Source: Proteobacteria bacterium UBA7415 (GTDB lineage: Bacteria; Pseudomonadota; Gammaproteobacteria; Arenicellales; Arenicellaceae). Taken from it: a DNA stretch of 7,847 nucleotides. Of this stretch, positions 6,598 to 7,847 are shown one piece after another. The first letter of the stretch is position 1. Every line of letters starts with the position of its first letter. Location of the stretch: NCBI GenBank assembly GCA_002470515.1, contig DKML01000028.1, forward strand, positions 48,604-56,450, read 5' to 3'. The notes below the pieces were generated by a model. The model was not told the origin of the DNA. It did no database searches and saw nothing but the letters and a program-made list of their open reading frames with translations. Position numbers and translations under genes: made by a program.

Positions 6598-6906
6598 GAT
6601 GATCAAACCAACACTTTTTACTATCAGTCAAAGCTGCAATGCCAAGCGCTCTGTTTTTTTAAGGAGGGTATATACATATTGGAAAGAGACTGTGTCGGAA
6701 GAAGAGTAGTTGTTAAGAGTAAAAGCACTTTGAATCAAGCGGGGTTGTACCCATTATTGTGCCTATACGGCTATAAATATAACGACCATAAAAAACCCTG
6801 TAAAAACAGAGATTTAATTAATATATAGCAGTGGGATAGACAGATAAACTATGTAGGTATACTCTACTCTGTAATACTATAATAGCCGCCGCAGATACCT
6901 TAAAAC
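6598..6906. other. AT-rich spacer between TetR gene and chaperone relic
   Basis: No recognisable gene. A 78-codon plus-strand frame starting at GTG 6592 and ending at 6828 contains a textbook ribosome site, AAGGAGG (6661-6667), followed 11 bases later by an in-frame TTG; the roughly 49-residue product from there (LERDCVGRRVVVKSKS...) matches nothing I know. I treat it as unproven. The stretch 6830-6906 shows nothing of note, and no further chaperone homology is visible below about 6926. Confidence 0.4.
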
Positions 6907-7008
6907 CTAACAATTACCTCTCCGACCAATAGAGGTGGCGATTGCGATGCCGGCTCCAGGCAAAAAAAATAGGCCGCAAGGGGCCTGTGGCAGTGCTCGT
7001 GTCAGCAT
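6907..7008 (-). pseudogene. Truncated fimbrial chaperone relic (5' end only)
   Basis: The ATG overlaps the stop of the second pilin (TGATG), exactly as the intact chaperone overlaps the first pilin (TAATG). The 33-codon product begins MLTRALPQAPCGLFF, against MLTRVLEQAACGLFF in the intact chaperone, then LPGAGIAIATSIG against FVVCAGIASAGTIG. Resemblance ends near 6926 and the frame stops at 6907. It keeps the signal-peptide region but none of the folded domains, so it cannot act as a chaperone. It is the remnant of a duplicated or lost second chaperone gene. Confidence 0.85.
6962..6986 (-). terminator. Hairpin plus T-run after the second pilin
   Basis: AGGCC/GGCCT (6986-6982 with 6975-6971) forms a 5-bp stem with one C-C mismatch above it and a CTTG loop, followed by A and eight T (6969-6962). 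It corresponds in place to the stronger hairpin in the intact chaperone gene (2628-2602). With the longer T-run it could now act as the transcript end for the second pilin. Confidence 0.45.
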
Positions 7009-7541
7009 CAGTAAGTAATTGTGACGCCGAGCTGGTCACTGTAAACCCCTTGGGCCGCTGGTTGCGCTGCCAGGACGCTACCATAGGCAGTAAGGGTTTG
7101 AGAGACGCCAGTTCCGGTAAGCGCCACACCTGTGGGGGAGGTATTTCCCCATACCGTGCCGCGAGCGACATCTGAATAAACTTTATAGACTAGATACTTT
7201 CCGGCTCCAGCAGTCATTCGACGAACTGGCGCATCAGCCGAACCCGATCCCGCGGAGGCACCAGCATTCATAGTAATCAGGGCCGCTGCGCCTGAGGTGC
7301 AGGTCGAAACTACCGTGGCCGTGGCTTCAAGAGCGGTCGAAGCATTTGCGACAAAACCGTCATAGGCTCCGAACGCCATTGGGCTGGAGTCCATAGAGCA
7401 GGAATATCCAACCGATACGCTAACGTTCATGGTTGAAGTGCTTGAGCCAGCGTAGGTACAGACGCTAAGAGCAGCGGAGCCAATTACCATGGCCGATACG
7501 ATCGTGAGTTTAAGAGTGCTTTGGTTGAATTTAGTTTTTAT
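7008..7541 (-). CDS. Second SCPU-domain pilin with ATA in the start position; possibly silent
   Basis: Homologue of the first pilin. Read from ATA at 7541 the frame encodes 177 residues beginning (M/I)KTKFNQSTLKLTIVSAMVI, which matches MKNKLNQSKLKLAIVSAFAL position for position. AAAGGA lies 7 bases before it, the same distance as in the first gene. The only ATG in the region is codon 18 (7490); starting there would remove the basic part and half the core of the signal peptide, and no ribosome site precedes it. ATT directly before ATA (7544) is another rare start possibility. Cleavage is likely at TYA|GSST (31). Mature features: Cys48 (YSCSM) and Cys81 (STCTSG), the VWGNTSPTGVAL signature, and the pilin ending YSDQLGVTITY. 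The body is intact without stops or frameshifts, so either loss is recent, a non-ATG start works, or the base is a sequencing error. It could be a minor subunit of the same pilus. Confidence 0.75.
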   Translation of the reverse strand: MKTKFNQSTLKLTIVSAMVIGSAALSVCTYAGSSTSTMNVSVSVGYSCSMDSSPMAFGAYDGFVANASTALEATATVVSTCTSGAAALITMNAGASAGSGSADAPVRRMTAGAGKYLVYKVYSDVARGTVWGNTSPTGVALTGTGVSQTLTAYGSVLAAQPAAQGVYSDQLGVTITY

Positions 7542-7548
7542 AATTCGT

Positions 7549-7612
7549 TCCTTTAATTAAAAAATGCAGTTTTCTACAAGAGGATATTTAGTGAACTCCT
7601 CATCGAACTAAT
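7549..7612 (-). repeat. Pilin 5' leader, copy 2, with Shine-Dalgarno
   Basis: Homologous to 3187-3248: it shares AGTTCGATG, CTCTTG, AACTG and the terminal AAAGGA (7554-7549). The ribosome site and spacing are preserved, although the codon that follows is ATA. No promoter as good as the one in front of copy 1 is visible upstream, and the 70-bp palindrome is absent. Confidence 0.7.
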
Positions 7613-7847
7613 CTCTGCCGACACGAAGCCGCTAATAAACCCAAAAAGATGGTCTACGACGCCACACAGAAAAAGTAAGAAAACAAAGGCGTCTTGAGAG
7701 TGAATTAAGAATGAGATTAAAGAATAGTTTTAGTTTGATATGCATTCGTTAAATTCTCGTTCCAACCCCTCACGTGTAATACATATATCAAGGTGTGCCA
7801 ATCAAGTAAGTCTAGCACATTTCTGATAAGGACTGGGTTTCCTAGAC
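7613..7847. other. Spacer upstream of the second pilin
   Basis: I see no gene and no clear -35/-10 pair directed at the second pilin in the 235 bases to the window edge. TATTAG near the inner end could be a poor -10 without a matching -35. Confidence 0.4.

Noticed and set aside
6577..6605. TTGATC with TATAAA as the TetR promoter
   Set aside because: The -10 box would lie two bases before the start codon, putting the transcript start inside the gene.
1..7847. CRISPR array, toxin-antitoxin pair or phage genes
   Set aside because: No regularly spaced repeats, no paired small genes with such motifs, and no integrase, capsid or lysis proteins in any frame inspected.

Overview
The window looks like a chromosomal stretch from a Gram-negative proteobacterium, most likely a gammaproteobacterium. 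This rests on outer-membrane secretion components, signal peptides, a chaperone/usher adhesive-pilus locus, a GPH-family symporter and a TetR regulator. I cannot name the genus. Base composition is uneven: the usher and chaperone are GC-rich, while the spacers at about 3180-4150 and 6575-6900 are clearly AT-rich, which fits a patchwork accessory region.

Left part (1-3400, minus strand): a compact operon for an archaic (Csu-like, sigma-clade) chaperone/usher pilus. It reads pilin with a spore-coat-U (SCPU) domain (3179-2649), periplasmic chaperone (2649-1909), then outer-membrane usher (from 1892, running off the left edge after 630 codons). Pilin and chaperone overlap by one base (TAATG), and 16 bases separate chaperone and usher. 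The pilin would be exported by Sec, held by the chaperone and polymerised through the usher. A tip adhesin would be expected beyond the left edge. Upstream of the pilin there is an 80-nt leader, a plausible sigma-70 promoter and a 70-bp imperfect palindrome ending next to the -35 box. A hairpin plus U-tract lies inside the first codons of the chaperone and may lower chaperone and usher expression relative to pilin.

Middle part (3400-6900): a long spacer without a convincing gene, containing a tRNA-Leu(CAG) relic (minus strand, 3929-3854) that lacks the 5' half of its T arm and a 12-bp dyad. Then come a GPH/MFS_2 symporter (plus, 4153-5634), a 277-bp spacer with a very faint transposase-like trace, and a convergent TetR regulator (minus, 6574-5912).

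Right part (6907-7847, minus strand): a second, diverged copy of the start of the pilus operon. It has a similar leader and Shine-Dalgarno, a second SCPU pilin whose expected ATG is ATA (7541-7539), the same one-base overlap (TGATG), and the first 25-30 codons of a chaperone gene that then ends at a stop codon. The simplest reading is an old tandem duplication of leader, pilin and chaperone 5' end, with the tRNA-relic/symporter/TetR segment now lying between the two copies. Whether the second pilin is still made is unclear.
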